From Kazachstania africana CBS 2517 (Eukaryota; Ascomycota; Saccharomycetes; Saccharomycetales; Saccharomycetaceae): 64,000 bases of DNA. Each line of letters begins with the position of its first letter. Position 1 is the first letter of the stretch. Below, one piece after another: positions 30,739-41,111 of this stretch. Location: assembly GCF_000304475.1 (NCBI RefSeq), contig NC_018950.1:483687-547686 (forward strand), read 5' to 3'. A program made the position numbers and the translations under genes. The notes beneath the pieces are model-generated. The model saw only the letters and a program-made list of their open reading frames with translations. It was not told the DNA's origin and did no database searches.

Positions 30739-31982
30739 GGTACCTTTTGTTTATGTAAAAATCAGGGCCAAAGATTTCCCAGTCACACTAATATAGCTCT
30801 TATTGTGAGAAACGTTTCTTCTGTTTGAAGCCTTTACTATTTGAAGTGAACTAGCTTTGAATGCCATACACAAGACTCTCTCGAGTTTTCGAGGTCGACT
30901 AAGGGCCAAAAGCAGAAACCTGCCATATCTTTCCTACATATTTTTTAGAGATTTTACGACCGGGTGATGGACCACAGCCCTAATATGAAAGTTTTAGGGC
31001 AAGAAAGTAGAGCCCTTCATGATGGTCGGAAAGAGGTTAGGGTTGCGATGCCCGGAATTTACCGGCCCGGCTATTTTTTTTTTTCTTAAGGAAAAATTTT
31101 GGATTCCTTCCAAGTTGGCGGCTAAATTTAATTGAGAAAACTTAGCAGTTATCACTCTACCACAATCATAATACAAACGCCAGTTAGGAGCACTCACAGT
31201 GTAGCATGGGATGAAGAACATGTGCAAACCGCTACCACAATCATTGTTGATCTAACAGCCGTTCCACTTCTACTATCAGTGTGGTCTGCTTGTCGTGGAA
31301 CCATCCCGCCTTCCTTCCAGTTGGAGAGCCGTACGATGATTGTACTGATATAAAGAAGAGTGAAAAACCCCATGAGATGTGCATGGTGTATGAAAAGTAC
31401 ATTAACCGGTTTGTTCTCACGTCGCTGTCATTGGTACGAATAACTGGCAATTTATCGAAGGAACTGATTTATCCGTCTCATGTGATATTGATCGAGAAAC
31501 AATAACGAACAGATCATCATCAGAATTTTTAAGGTGGAAAGCACGAAGGCAAAAAAAAAGGTTATGTCAGGGTAATATGGACTCGAACGGACCGGCTGAA
31601 ATAATTCCTGCAAGGTGATAGATTATTTGCAACTCTTCCCAGAAAATGTAAGGTCGATTCAGCTAGTTTCTGGCAATATATACCTCACCAACAACCAGTA
31701 AAAAATAAGGCACGAAAAAACTGATTGGCAGGTGAAATTTCACTCATTTACAATTACCACTGATCGTCTTTTCTTTACTATAGACAACCTTCTTGTTTTT
31801 CAAAAACTGGTTTTTGCCTCGTTTCCATTCAAGCAAATTGATCCATCTGATAAGCTCATTACTTTGCTGCCAAGACCGCTTTATCTACAATCTATTATCT
31901 TAAATCCAGATAAAGCTATAAGTCCCATTGAATACGAAAGACCAAAACCAAAGCACACACACATTAGAGTTTTAAATGACAC
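30739..31982. promoter_or_regulatory. Long divergent MSS11/PKH3 upstream region
   Basis: This 1.24-kb divergent spacer has no supported ORF. It includes a poly(T) run at 31074-31086. Overlapping short frames on both strands at 31130-31505 show no family features. A long upstream region is usual for regulators of the FLO11 pathway; that link is inference. Confidence 0.5.
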
Positions 31983-34670
31983 ATGGCTTCTAGAAAACGG
32001 TCTCCACATGATTTCTTATTCAGGGAAGAACTAGGCCATGGCTCTTATTCAACTGTTTACAAAGCTATTGACAAGCGCAATGCAAATAAGGTGTATGCTA
32101 TCAAAGTTTGCTCTAAGGCACATATAATACAAGAATCCAAAGTGAAATACGTTACCATTGAAAAAAATACGTTGAACCTGTTGGCAAAGGCAAAACATCC
32201 AGGAATTGTGAAACTTTACTATACATTTCATGACCAGGAAAACTTATATTTTGTATTAGATTTTGCTGCAGGGGGTGAGTTGCTTTCATTATTACATAAA
32301 TACACAAAGTTCAATGAAGTCTGGGCAAGACATTTTACTGTTCAATTGATTGATACATTACAATACATCCATTCTCAAGGGGTCATTCATCGAGATCTGA
32401 AGCCGGAAAATGTTCTATTGGATAAGGAAGGTCGGTTAATGATCACTGATTTTGGCGCAGCTGCCACTTTCAACTCTGAACAGGATAGCAAAGGTGTTTC
32501 AGGGAGTAGTAGTACGTCTTCATTTGTTGGAACTGCTGAATATGTTTCTCCCGAGCTTCTGTTATACAATCAATGTGGTTTCGGGTCAGATGTTTGGGCT
32601 TTAGGTTGTATGATCTTTCAATTCATCGAAGGCCACCCACCATTTAGAGGAGAAAATGAATTGAAGACATTTGAGAAAATAGTAGCTTTGGACTATACGT
32701 GGAATTCTAATAACAATAGCACTACTGCTGTCAACACAAAATCAAATCCCATTATTGTTAATCTCGTTCGAAGGATACTTACACTCGATACAAAATCAAG
32801 AATGTCATTGAAGGAAATTCAACTAGATGTTTGGTTCCAAAATGTAGATTGGAATGATAAAGCAGAAATATGGAAAGGTATTTGGCAGATTCAACAAACT
32901 TATAACAATTATCCACTAAGTTATTCATACCAACACAATATGCCGAATCGACACCTTCACGTCATAGATATTCCTTTAAAAAACATAGCAATAACGAAAC
33001 AAAAAAAGAAAAAGCCTATGAAAGCAGCAAATACTACCAATAGCATTGTTGAGTGGAGAAAAAAACTAGGAATATCCAACGGGCCAAAACAAAATATGTT
33101 TACTCCACCTATATTGCTCGATACAATGGCCACTCCTGTATCAAATATGAAAAATGTGCCCCAACAAAATAATGTTAATAATATTCCAGCTTCAAACAAT
33201 GGCAACACTACAGTACCAGCACCATCAAATTACATTCAACCACCTCTAAACACTACTGTAACGTCACATTCAAGATCGGTACCCAGCCTGTTTCCACTTA
33301 CACCCAACTTTCCCAAACAAAATAGCATTATAACACCTCAGCCAATTCAAAGAGAGGCCGTTTTGCAACAGACAAACAATCAACTAGCTCACACTTTCCC
33401 TATTGAATCCATATCTAATGACAACATCATAGGAAATACTATTAATGATGGTCAGTTTGCTCAAAACCAGGTTATTTCTACAAAAATCGAAGCTATAGTA
33501 CCTCCTAAAAAAATACTCAAGCAAGATTTTATTTATATGCACGCAATCCCTTATAAGGTTAACGGTCCAAAAATGTCAATGCAAAGTTACAACCTGATTG
33601 ATAATGAATTAATAACATCCTTAGTTACGCAAAACAAATCAGCATTAAAGTCCTCAGCGAAGATACCAAAGTTGCTGACTCTATCTGAAGACGGCTATCT
33701 TTCATATTATGATGATTTTGCAGGATCCGAAAAGTGTGATATGGTTAACATTGGGGATTCTGATCTTTCAATGTACGATTTTGAATTTGATGAAGTAACG
33801 AGAAAGGGCTACTTAATATTGGAAAAATATAAATATATGATTTGGTTTATCTCATTACCTTCATTCTCTGCAATATCGTCATTGTCACCTTCTCCTCATG
33901 TTGCGACCACAACGTCCGTCAACTCTGTTGTGGTTAACATTGCAGAAAATTGGGTTGATTGTTTTTTCAGGGCAAGACAATTATTAGATGAAAAAGAGCT
34001 ATTAGACAAGATGGGAAGGATTTCAATTAGTGCGGAATCTGGACAAGTTTCAGGAACAACACCTACGTCCTATAATCCAAGCCCAACTACGACTTCATTC
34101 ACTTCCTCAGAGCCAAGCCCAATTAATGATCTCCACATTCCTAATAAATACATAAATGCGTCACATAAACAGAACAGCTTTTTAGTTCCTACTGATGCTG
34201 TAACTCAAAAGATGTCAAAGAATGATAATGCGAGGAATAAAAGACTTCAAGTACCAGGGCCTTTTCCTCAGACGACCCCCGCTGGTACAAAAACTCAAAT
34301 AGGCTTAGCCTCTCAAGAAAATAGGAGAATTGCATCTGATGCTATTAACGCCTCAAATTACGGTCGCATCACTACTAGCCCAATTCTAAATGGAAGAGAA
34401 CAACGCTCTGGTGTACCGTCACCAAAGATTCCTAACAGGACAACTTCTACAGCTTCTCCAGGGGCGCCCTTCAAAAAATATAATGTACCCAAGAATCTTG
34501 TCGTTAGTAGTAGTAGGTACGAAGTTATTCATGCCCTGAATGGGTTTTCAAATTTTGAGCAATCAGCCGCAAGTTCTGGTGCATCTGCCGCTTTTAAGAA
34601 CTTACAACGACAAAAAGAATCTAGTAATAGAAGTAACAATACAAGAAGGTCTAGTGCAACTCAAAAATAG
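31983..34670 (+). CDS. PKH3: Pkh3-like PDK1-family protein kinase
   Basis: The protein has 895 residues (S. cerevisiae Pkh3 898). The kinase domain is at about 10-285, with GHGSYSTVYKA, AIKVCSK, HRDLKPEN, DFGAA and SPELLL, followed by a long Asn/Ser/Pro-rich tail containing a PH-like conserved block near 515-670 (for example KIPKLLTLSEDGYLSYYD). PDK1-type kinases phosphorylate the activation loop of AGC kinases. Pkh1 and Pkh2 are the essential paralogues in yeast, and Pkh3 was isolated as a multicopy suppressor. Neighbours TLG1, SDC1 and UGO1 match the YDR466W locus, which favours PKH3. Confidence 0.93.
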   Translation: MASRKRSPHDFLFREELGHGSYSTVYKAIDKRNANKVYAIKVCSKAHIIQESKVKYVTIEKNTLNLLAKAKHPGIVKLYYTFHDQENLYFVLDFAAGGELLSLLHKYTKFNEVWARHFTVQLIDTLQYIHSQGVIHRDLKPENVLLDKEGRLMITDFGAAATFNSEQDSKGVSGSSSTSSFVGTAEYVSPELLLYNQCGFGSDVWALGCMIFQFIEGHPPFRGENELKTFEKIVALDYTWNSNNNSTTAVNTKSNPIIVNLVRRILTLDTKSRMSLKEIQLDVWFQNVDWNDKAEIWKGIWQIQQTYNNYPLSYSYQHNMPNRHLHVIDIPLKNIAITKQKKKKPMKAANTTNSIVEWRKKLGISNGPKQNMFTPPILLDTMATPVSNMKNVPQQNNVNNIPASNNGNTTVPAPSNYIQPPLNTTVTSHSRSVPSLFPLTPNFPKQNSIITPQPIQREAVLQQTNNQLAHTFPIESISNDNIIGNTINDGQFAQNQVISTKIEAIVPPKKILKQDFIYMHAIPYKVNGPKMSMQSYNLIDNELITSLVTQNKSALKSSAKIPKLLTLSEDGYLSYYDDFAGSEKCDMVNIGDSDLSMYDFEFDEVTRKGYLILEKYKYMIWFISLPSFSAISSLSPSPHVATTTSVNSVVVNIAENWVDCFFRARQLLDEKELLDKMGRISISAESGQVSGTTPTSYNPSPTTTSFTSSEPSPINDLHIPNKYINASHKQNSFLVPTDAVTQKMSKNDNARNKRLQVPGPFPQTTPAGTKTQIGLASQENRRIASDAINASNYGRITTSPILNGREQRSGVPSPKIPNRTTSTASPGAPFKKYNVPKNLVVSSSRYEVIHALNGFSNFEQSAASSGASAAFKNLQRQKESSNRSNNTRRSSATQK

Positions 34671-34708
34671 ATTGTTCTCATTATACATTTTTCTATATAT
34701 ATAGATAA

Positions 34709-35353
34709 CTATGCAATGAATGCTAATACTAATAAAACTATCAATACGACTATTAATAAACCGATGCAGCAATTATCATATTTTTCTTTATTTTGTTCAT
34801 ATACCCATTCTAATTTTCTTCTACTCAGCCCCAGTTTAGTTGTTACTGAATCGAATTTGTCGTTCATGTCATCTAGCAATTGACCCTGATCTTCCAATTC
34901 TTGGCCCATCGTCTGAGCATGCAAATGCAACGTTTGCATACTTTTATGAATGTTGTCCAACTGATCATCCTGCTCTCTTAACATTTGCTCTTGGAAAGGA
35001 TTTGCTACGCCACCATCCATTTCAATGTCGTCAACATTCTGGTTGGTCTCACTTGGATCAAAGGTATTGGCAGTATTGGCAGTATTGGTGCTATCCCTTA
35101 CAATCTGCAATTTGTCTAATTCAGATCGTACAGCATTCAGCCTTGTCTCCCGTTCGACCGTATCCTTACCAGACCTCTGTATCACAATTATGCTTCGTTC
35201 TAAGTCAACAATTGTTTCTTTAATGTCATTGAATATACCGTCAATTTCCGCATCGTTTTGATTACCGTGTGATTTTAGATAATCTTTCAACCTCTTGATT
35301 TGTTCTTCAGTATCATTAAGAACTTGATCAAATGGATCTTCTACAGAGGACAT
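34709..35353 (-). CDS. TLG1: Tlg1, TGN/endosomal Qc-SNARE
   Basis: Starting at the ATG at 35353 (MSSVEDPFDQVLND) the protein is 214 residues (S. cerevisiae 224). The frame runs 23 codons further up to another ATG, but that extension has no counterpart in the family. It has an N-terminal helical bundle, a Qc-SNARE motif at about 125-180 (QEQMLREQDDQLDNIHKSM... with central Gln) and a C-terminal membrane anchor (CCIGLLIVVLIVLLVLAFIA). Tlg1 pairs with Tlg2, Vti1 and Snc for fusion at the trans-Golgi network. It is divergent from SDC1 by 171 bp. Confidence 0.93.
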   Translation of the reverse strand: MSSVEDPFDQVLNDTEEQIKRLKDYLKSHGNQNDAEIDGIFNDIKETIVDLERSIIVIQRSGKDTVERETRLNAVRSELDKLQIVRDSTNTANTANTFDPSETNQNVDDIEMDGGVANPFQEQMLREQDDQLDNIHKSMQTLHLHAQTMGQELEDQGQLLDDMNDKFDSVTTKLGLSRRKLEWVYEQNKEKYDNCCIGLLIVVLIVLLVLAFIA

Positions 35354-35524
35354 TCTCGTTAAAACGTGGCAATATAAACTAATCTGTTGTATTTGCCTTA
35401 TAATCCATTTTTTAATACCCACATGCTTTCTATTTTTGCTTTTTTTATTTCTTGAAATTCCTGGATATTGAATGAATAAATGGGCTCAATGTTGAAGTAT
35501 TAAACCACAGATACAGTATATATA

Positions 35525-35857
35525 ATGGAACATAATGAGGATAATAAACCGGAAATTCTGCAGCCTGGAAGTCCAGCTTTGACTGCAAGAGATATTACAG
35601 AGAATAGAGGAGAATCTGAATTGATAGCGAGAGACTCTACACCAATAACAACATCGACGACGACTGCTACAACGAGTAACGTTAAGCCATCGATAGCTGA
35701 CGTCGTTGGTGGATCACAAACGAGAAGATACTTAAATGACAAGGTGACTCCTTACCTTTTAGACGGTATGAGGCTAATTGCCGTGGAACAACCTGAGGAC
35801 CCATTAAAAAGATTAGGCGAATATTTAATTGAACAAAGTGAAAAGATAAATAAATAA
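35525..35857 (+). CDS. SDC1: Sdc1, Dpy30-like COMPASS subunit
   Basis: The protein has 110 residues (S. cerevisiae 175). The C-terminal half is a Dpy-30 motif (RRYLNDKVTPYLLDGMRLIA followed by PEDPLKRLGEYLIEQ), which makes the dimer that binds Bre2 in the Set1/COMPASS H3K4 methyltransferase. The N-terminus is short and Ser/Thr-rich, accounting for the smaller size. A TATA-like run lies directly before the ATG. Its stop is 17 bp from the convergent UGO1 stop. Confidence 0.93.
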   Translation: MEHNEDNKPEILQPGSPALTARDITENRGESELIARDSTPITTSTTTATTSNVKPSIADVVGGSQTRRYLNDKVTPYLLDGMRLIAVEQPEDPLKRLGEYLIEQSEKINK

Positions 35858-35874
35858 TATGTACATATATGTAA

Positions 35875-37191
35875 CTAGAATTTTTCTTGTTTTAAATCGT
35901 CATCTATTTTGTTCATTATTTTGAAAGTAAAATCACAAAATAGGCTTACAAGACCAATTTTCCAACCATTCCAGAGACCTTTCCATTTTGCTGAAGTGGT
36001 AATATTAACAGGAGTTATAATTAGATTCGAGCTATTTATTCTTCTGGTTTTTTGCAGGTAATCAATCTGGTATCTATGGATTAAAGTTTCTAGTGGTAAT
36101 TTCAATAAAAATTTAATTGATTCTGAGAAAAATTTGAGTGCAATTATTGCTAAAAATTTATTGTTATTCAAATTACTAAAATTCAAGTAATAATAAATTA
36201 AAAAATCCAAACCATTCTCAAAAGCTTTCTTTAAGGATATCTTAGAAAACGTTAGTGCGTACAATGTCATCGTAAATTGATTAAACGTAATAGAATGATA
36301 GAAATCAATCAAAGAACCAGGCTCTTGGAGTGAAACCAATTTAGTCAACTTATATAGGTCTAATGGGAACAATATCACTTCTGTAATAAAACTGTTAATG
36401 ATCTTCACGGCCAAAATCTTGGTAAAATTCAAATTGTAATAATTTGGTAACATGATTGGTAATATTTTATTCATAGAAAGCTTTATCATTTTCGAAAGCG
36501 ATATATGAACGAAACTAATGTTGTTCGATCTCCACAACGATTTCACTCCCAATTTTTTATGATCTTTAATGGCTTTCATTACTGTCAACGTATCTAATCT
36601 TTTAAGCTTTAACACTGGCGCATCATTCAAAGGTGCAATTGGCTCCCTTTTATGAGTCTGTGCATTTTTCATGGTATATATTGGGAAGAAATCAATCTCA
36701 TCATCTGTATTATCGTCTTTAGCAGATTCTCTCTGGTCATTCACGTTAGATGGGTCATCGATCGTAGCCGTTTGCATAATAATCTTACAATTTTCAAAAG
36801 GTGTCTGAATAAGGTTCTTAAGATAAGGTGTAAAGAGAAATTTCCACACTGTAGATTCCCACTTGGCAAAATTGAAGAAGTCATTCCAATTTATAATTGG
36901 GCTCCCCAGGGACATGGCTGCGTGAGGGTACTTCTTGTTTGATATCAAGTTATGCAGCATTGAAGACTGATTCTTAATATTGGAAAATGGATTATTCTTG
37001 TCGGCAGAGGAGGATAACTTTGAAGCAATTGAATTACCATTCTGATCAACGACACCTCTGTCAGGATGGAAAATCGAAGAGTAACCGACATTAAACGTAC
37101 TTGCGTTATAATAAGGTCTAACCTGTGACCTATCCACAACAGGACTGCTAGTCATCGATTGCGTAGTCGAATAACCCCCCGTGTCTGGCAT
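35875..37191 (-). CDS. UGO1: Ugo1, mitochondrial outer-membrane fusion factor
   Basis: The protein has 438 residues (S. cerevisiae 502). The N-terminus is Ser/Asn-rich (MPDTGGYSTTQSMTS). The C-terminal two thirds is a degenerate mitochondrial-carrier-type fold with several hydrophobic segments (for example FITEVILFPLDLYKL and FLLKLPLETLIHRYQID, which keep the Pro-x-Asp/Glu carrier signature). Ugo1 links Fzo1 and Mgm1 in yeast mitochondrial fusion. Identity is from these blocks plus the SDC1-UGO1-TRS31 order. Confidence 0.92.
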   Translation of the reverse strand: MPDTGGYSTTQSMTSSPVVDRSQVRPYYNASTFNVGYSSIFHPDRGVVDQNGNSIASKLSSSADKNNPFSNIKNQSSMLHNLISNKKYPHAAMSLGSPIINWNDFFNFAKWESTVWKFLFTPYLKNLIQTPFENCKIIMQTATIDDPSNVNDQRESAKDDNTDDEIDFFPIYTMKNAQTHKREPIAPLNDAPVLKLKRLDTLTVMKAIKDHKKLGVKSLWRSNNISFVHISLSKMIKLSMNKILPIMLPNYYNLNFTKILAVKIINSFITEVILFPLDLYKLTKLVSLQEPGSLIDFYHSITFNQFTMTLYALTFSKISLKKAFENGLDFLIYYYLNFSNLNNNKFLAIIALKFFSESIKFLLKLPLETLIHRYQIDYLQKTRRINSSNLIITPVNITTSAKWKGLWNGWKIGLVSLFCDFTFKIMNKIDDDLKQEKF

Positions 37192-38181
37192 TGTCTTATC
37201 GATTTTTCACCTTTTATTATCTCCTGTACGAATACTGGAATTCATCTTAATGTTAAATTATATGTTATTATTGCATCGCGGTCACGTGCAATAACCTATC
37301 ATGAACAGTACACTCAATATGAGTCCTTAATAAGTTGTGCTAGCAAATCAGTTATCATACAATACTTCATATATGGTTGTGCAAGCATTCATCAGTTCAA
37401 TGGGAGTGAGCGTTGTTGTGTTAAGAGGCCATAGCCAGTTGCATGAGCAAGCTTATACTATTTGTTGAAGGACCGTGTCAATTGCGTGAGGTACCTATGA
37501 GGTACCCGTGAGATTTCAAGGTTTTACATGCCCCTTTCGTATTGCTTCTCAATATGACCAAAGTGGTACATGAAAAATGGCATTTGGCGTACTAGCATGA
37601 CGATTGATGATGCGTCAAAAGTCTGAATAATATCAAAAGACGACGACATACCTCATTCTCCTTGTGCTTAGAATAATCATTTAGAGTCTTTCAATAAGTT
37701 TTCTGTAGAAACATATCAGTATCATATCTGAACTTCACGATAATGACAGAACTGATTGTTTTCTATAACGCTGGAAATATTGGATTCACGCCACCGTAGA
37801 TATACAAAACATCATCAATTTTAAATAAATCTAGTTACACTACGGTACTGTGAACATTCCCATAGCCTATATTACCTATATAACAAGATTTGTAGCTATC
37901 ACTGCACGTCATCACCGGCCCAGATCACGATCAAAAATCCACATCAGAAATCGCTAAAACCGGCAAACTTACGCCAAAGTTGTGCCCTCAATACCATAAA
38001 GTCCCATTGAGAGTAGCAGCTCTTATACTCAACCATCACATTTGTCCCATAGTTTAATATGTTAAATCGTGTTTTTGTCATCACAATATTTGAATGCGGA
38101 TATCAATGAAAATTTCAAAAGTCACTTATACCAGATACAATATTTCATAGAGCTTAAACTTTCATACAGCTATTCTGTAAG
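37192..38181. other. UGO1-TRS31 spacer; RPL27B position empty
   Basis: This 990-bp divergent spacer holds no supported gene. In S. cerevisiae the ribosomal protein gene RPL27B sits here; neither a ribosomal-protein-like exon nor intron signals are visible. An E-box CACGTG lies at 37283-37288, about 90 bp upstream of UGO1. Two GAGGTACC repeats lie near 37489-37504. Confidence 0.6.
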
Positions 38182-39084
38182 ATGTCTACAGACAACATCA
38201 TATATCCTAGTACGTCAGATGATTCATTCAAAAGGCCAAATCACGGCTATGATTATACTAAAGGAGCTAAAAGTCATACTACCATCGAATCTTCTTCTAT
38301 AAACTACCCTACAAAAATCTACAATGATTCATTGGTAGCAAATAGGAAGGAAGTCTCACTCTCCTCAATGGCATTCCTTTTCCAACAGATGATCATTCAT
38401 TTCCATAAGGATAGTAAAACAGTACATGAATTTGAAGAAAAATTGCTCACAAATGGCTTCCAAATCGGTTCGAAACTGCTAGAATTATTGAACTTTAGGT
38501 CATCAATAAACCCCACCAATTCTTCAAGAACTTCGACATTTCTATCATCAAATACAAATTTGCCAACACCTAAGATGCAATCGCAGACAAGCTACGATAC
38601 TACTTCTGGTAACTCTTCAATCCCATCAAATAATGCCGTTATATCGAAGACTACAACTCAGAACACAATAAGTAACCAAGAAGCTGCTTCTACAAGTCAT
38701 TATTCTTCAATAGCAAATACAATAAATAAAATGAAACGTCGTGATTTGAAGATTCTAGACATTTTACAATTCATTCATGGTACTCTCTGGTCTTACCTTT
38801 TCAATCATGTATCTGACGACTTGGTTAAATCATCTGAACGTAATAACGAGTACATGATAATTGACAACAATCCAGTCCTTACGCAGTTTATAAACAACAA
38901 CATAAAAAATTCGTGCAATTATTTCATGTGTGGGATTATTAATGGATTCTTGAACAATGCTGCATTTATTTGTAAAGTAACGCCCCATCGTATGCCAACA
39001 GAGAATAGCGATGAAAGAATCGTTTACTTAATCAAATTCGACAGTCAAGTTTTGGAAAGAGAAAACCTGAGATTCAGTAGTTAG
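38182..39084 (+). CDS. TRS31: Trs31, TRAPP core subunit
   Basis: The protein has 300 residues (S. cerevisiae 283). A Bet3/TRAPPC5-like fold is seen: EVSLSSMAFLFQQMIIHFHK, then FEEKLLTNGFQIGSKLLELL, then after a Ser/Thr/Asn-rich insertion (about 112-180), DILQFIHGTLWSYLFNH and NYFMCGIINGFLNNAAF. Trs31 is an essential core subunit of TRAPP complexes, exchange factors for Ypt1 and Ypt31/32 at the Golgi. The inserted low-complexity loop is also long in S. cerevisiae. The first ATG is used. Confidence 0.95.
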   Translation: MSTDNIIYPSTSDDSFKRPNHGYDYTKGAKSHTTIESSSINYPTKIYNDSLVANRKEVSLSSMAFLFQQMIIHFHKDSKTVHEFEEKLLTNGFQIGSKLLELLNFRSSINPTNSSRTSTFLSSNTNLPTPKMQSQTSYDTTSGNSSIPSNNAVISKTTTQNTISNQEAASTSHYSSIANTINKMKRRDLKILDILQFIHGTLWSYLFNHVSDDLVKSSERNNEYMIIDNNPVLTQFINNNIKNSCNYFMCGIINGFLNNAAFICKVTPHRMPTENSDERIVYLIKFDSQVLERENLRFSS

Positions 39085-39170
39085 TATGTATTTAAATATC
39101 ATTAGATCACGTATGTGTATATATATCTATACAAAAAAAGACTAAACTTAAGCAACAATTTTAAATCGAT

Positions 39171-41111
39171 TTATTGTTTTTCTTGGCCGGTTCTGTTTGG
39201 AATACCAGACGGTGGGACATTAGGAAATCCCTGGTTTGGGTTTGGCGGCATCATAGGAAAGAATCTTTGAGCGTTATTAGTTCCATTATTTGTATCATTA
39301 CCGTCTCTGTCACCGGGGTTATTATTATTTGGTGGTTGCATATGTTGCATCATCATGCCATTAGGAGGAAATTGCATATTACCATTAAAATTCATTGGCA
39401 TACCTCCCATTGGCATAAAACCTGGTGGTGGTGGAGGCATCATGGGAATAAACTGTTTTAAATTAGCGTCATTAGCATTATTAGTATTATTATCTCCTTC
39501 AGTCGTTGAGGAATTTCTTTTATCATTACATTTATTTTGAGTATTTGGCATACCCATAATTGGCATACCCATTGGTGGGTAGCCTTGCATACCTGGAGGA
39601 GGAGGTGGGAATTGGCCCATCATACCTCTTGGACCAAGTCCTCCTGGAGGTGGCTGAGCGAAATTTTGTTGTGGCATGCCCATTGGTGGCATCATTAAGC
39701 CAGGTGGTGGGGGTGGAGGGGTTGAAATATTTGATCTATCCTCATTTTCTGATATTTTGTTTTTATTTAATAAGCCTTGGAAAAATGTATTTGTTATGGC
39801 AGATTGTTGTTGTGGCATTGGCATTTGTTGAGCACCAGAAGGTGGCATTTGGAAGTTTAAGTTACGCATTTGCTCACCATGAGTATCATTTCTTTTGTCA
39901 CTAGTAACGTTTTCCTTTCTTGCTTGTGTTGGTGTTGGTTTAGGTGTGGTTGAATTTGAAGGAGAATCCTTGAAAAAATTCATCAACCTTGATCCACTTG
40001 CTTGCTTGTTCGAAAAAGGTTCACTTACTTCAATATTAGGGGTTCTTGACTGGTCTTTGTTGTTGACGTTTACGTTTTCTGATATATCTTTTGTGGACGA
40101 TGGAGCGGTAAAGAATGAGGTAAATCTAGAAGACGAGCTTCTTGAAGTCTCTAAACCTGTGTTGATTCCTAATTTCTGTGCAGGTTGAGCGGCAGAAGCA
40201 GTTGTAGTAGTGTCTTCAATTGGTTTCAATTCTTCATCGAGTTCATTTGAATTAGAAAAGTTGAAAAAATCTGAGATTACATTTGATGATCCACCAGCTT
40301 GTGTGATAGCTTCTTCTTTTGGAGCTTGCTTCTGCCCTGTTGGTTTGGTCTCATTTTCTTCTAATGGCAAACCCTTTTTTTGACGCTCAATTTGTTTCAT
40401 TTTGGCTTTCCAAGCTTCAAAATCAGCAATGGCATTACCAGTACTTTGAATATCAATATCCAAACCTTCAAAAGTTTCATTGAAGTCTTTATTTTGTGAG
40501 TGTTTATTGTGTAATCTTTTCAAAAATTCGAATTCTGATCTATCGTCAACATCCCTAGATGACTGTAAAGATTTGCGTTGATTGTTTCTGAAATTCTTGG
40601 ACTTACTATTTCTTCTTTCATATTGATGATGACGTCCATTATCACCGGCAAAAGACCTTTGTTTAGAATTACTACCACTTGTGTTACTAGTGTTGTTGTT
40701 ATGATTGTTAGCATTTCTGTGGCTTCCTTTATGCTCTGAATATTTCAAATGCAGCCTCCAAAATTTCTTCTTTGGTAACATTAGTAGTTTTTCTTCCAAA
40801 AGTTTTGATGGTACTTCATTTTTCAAAGCCAATAGTTCGTTCATACTATATACATGTGCTTTGATAACTGTTTTTGGCTTGTAATCAACGATGGAAGTGA
40901 TGTCTTCCAACTGTATGCTAGGTGTGCTAGCAACGGATGATTTGGAATCTGATGAAGAATCATCAACTATATCCTTATTTTTATTTGTCTTTTCATTTTT
41001 GGCTTTTAATTGCTTTAAAAATTGTGCTAAACTGGCATCAGTTCCAGAAGCCTCTTGCTGTTGATCTTCAGCCACTATAGCTGACACTATCGATGGGTCG
41101 TTAAATTCCAT
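39171..41111 (-). CDS. EAP1: Eap1-like eIF4E-binding protein
   Basis: The protein has 646 residues (S. cerevisiae 632). An eIF4E-binding motif of the Y-x4-L-phi type is present at residues 88-94 (YSMNELL). The N-terminus MEFNDPSIVS matches the family. The middle is charged and Asn/Ser-rich. The C-terminal third is Pro/Met/Gly-rich with several poly-proline runs (PPPPPPPGLMMPP). Eap1 represses cap-dependent translation and promotes decapping. The order EAP1 then ADD66 matches XI-L, with LOS1 missing. Confidence 0.9.
   Translation of the reverse strand: MEFNDPSIVSAIVAEDQQQEASGTDASLAQFLKQLKAKNEKTNKNKDIVDDSSSDSKSSVASTPSIQLEDITSIVDYKPKTVIKAHVYSMNELLALKNEVPSKLLEEKLLMLPKKKFWRLHLKYSEHKGSHRNANNHNNNTSNTSGSNSKQRSFAGDNGRHHQYERRNSKSKNFRNNQRKSLQSSRDVDDRSEFEFLKRLHNKHSQNKDFNETFEGLDIDIQSTGNAIADFEAWKAKMKQIERQKKGLPLEENETKPTGQKQAPKEEAITQAGGSSNVISDFFNFSNSNELDEELKPIEDTTTTASAAQPAQKLGINTGLETSRSSSSRFTSFFTAPSSTKDISENVNVNNKDQSRTPNIEVSEPFSNKQASGSRLMNFFKDSPSNSTTPKPTPTQARKENVTSDKRNDTHGEQMRNLNFQMPPSGAQQMPMPQQQSAITNTFFQGLLNKNKISENEDRSNISTPPPPPPGLMMPPMGMPQQNFAQPPPGGLGPRGMMGQFPPPPPGMQGYPPMGMPIMGMPNTQNKCNDKRNSSTTEGDNNTNNANDANLKQFIPMMPPPPPGFMPMGGMPMNFNGNMQFPPNGMMMQHMQPPNNNNPGDRDGNDTNNGTNNAQRFFPMMPPNPNQGFPNVPPSGIPNRTGQEKQ

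Noticed and set aside
35354..35422. 23-codon upstream extension of TLG1
   Set aside because: The family starts at MSSVEDPFDQ-type sequence; the extension lies in the short SDC1-TLG1 promoter and has no counterpart.
37192..38181. Hidden two-exon RPL27B between UGO1 and TRS31
   Set aside because: No ribosomal-protein-like exon of the needed length is open in any frame and no TACTAAC/GTATGT pair is present.
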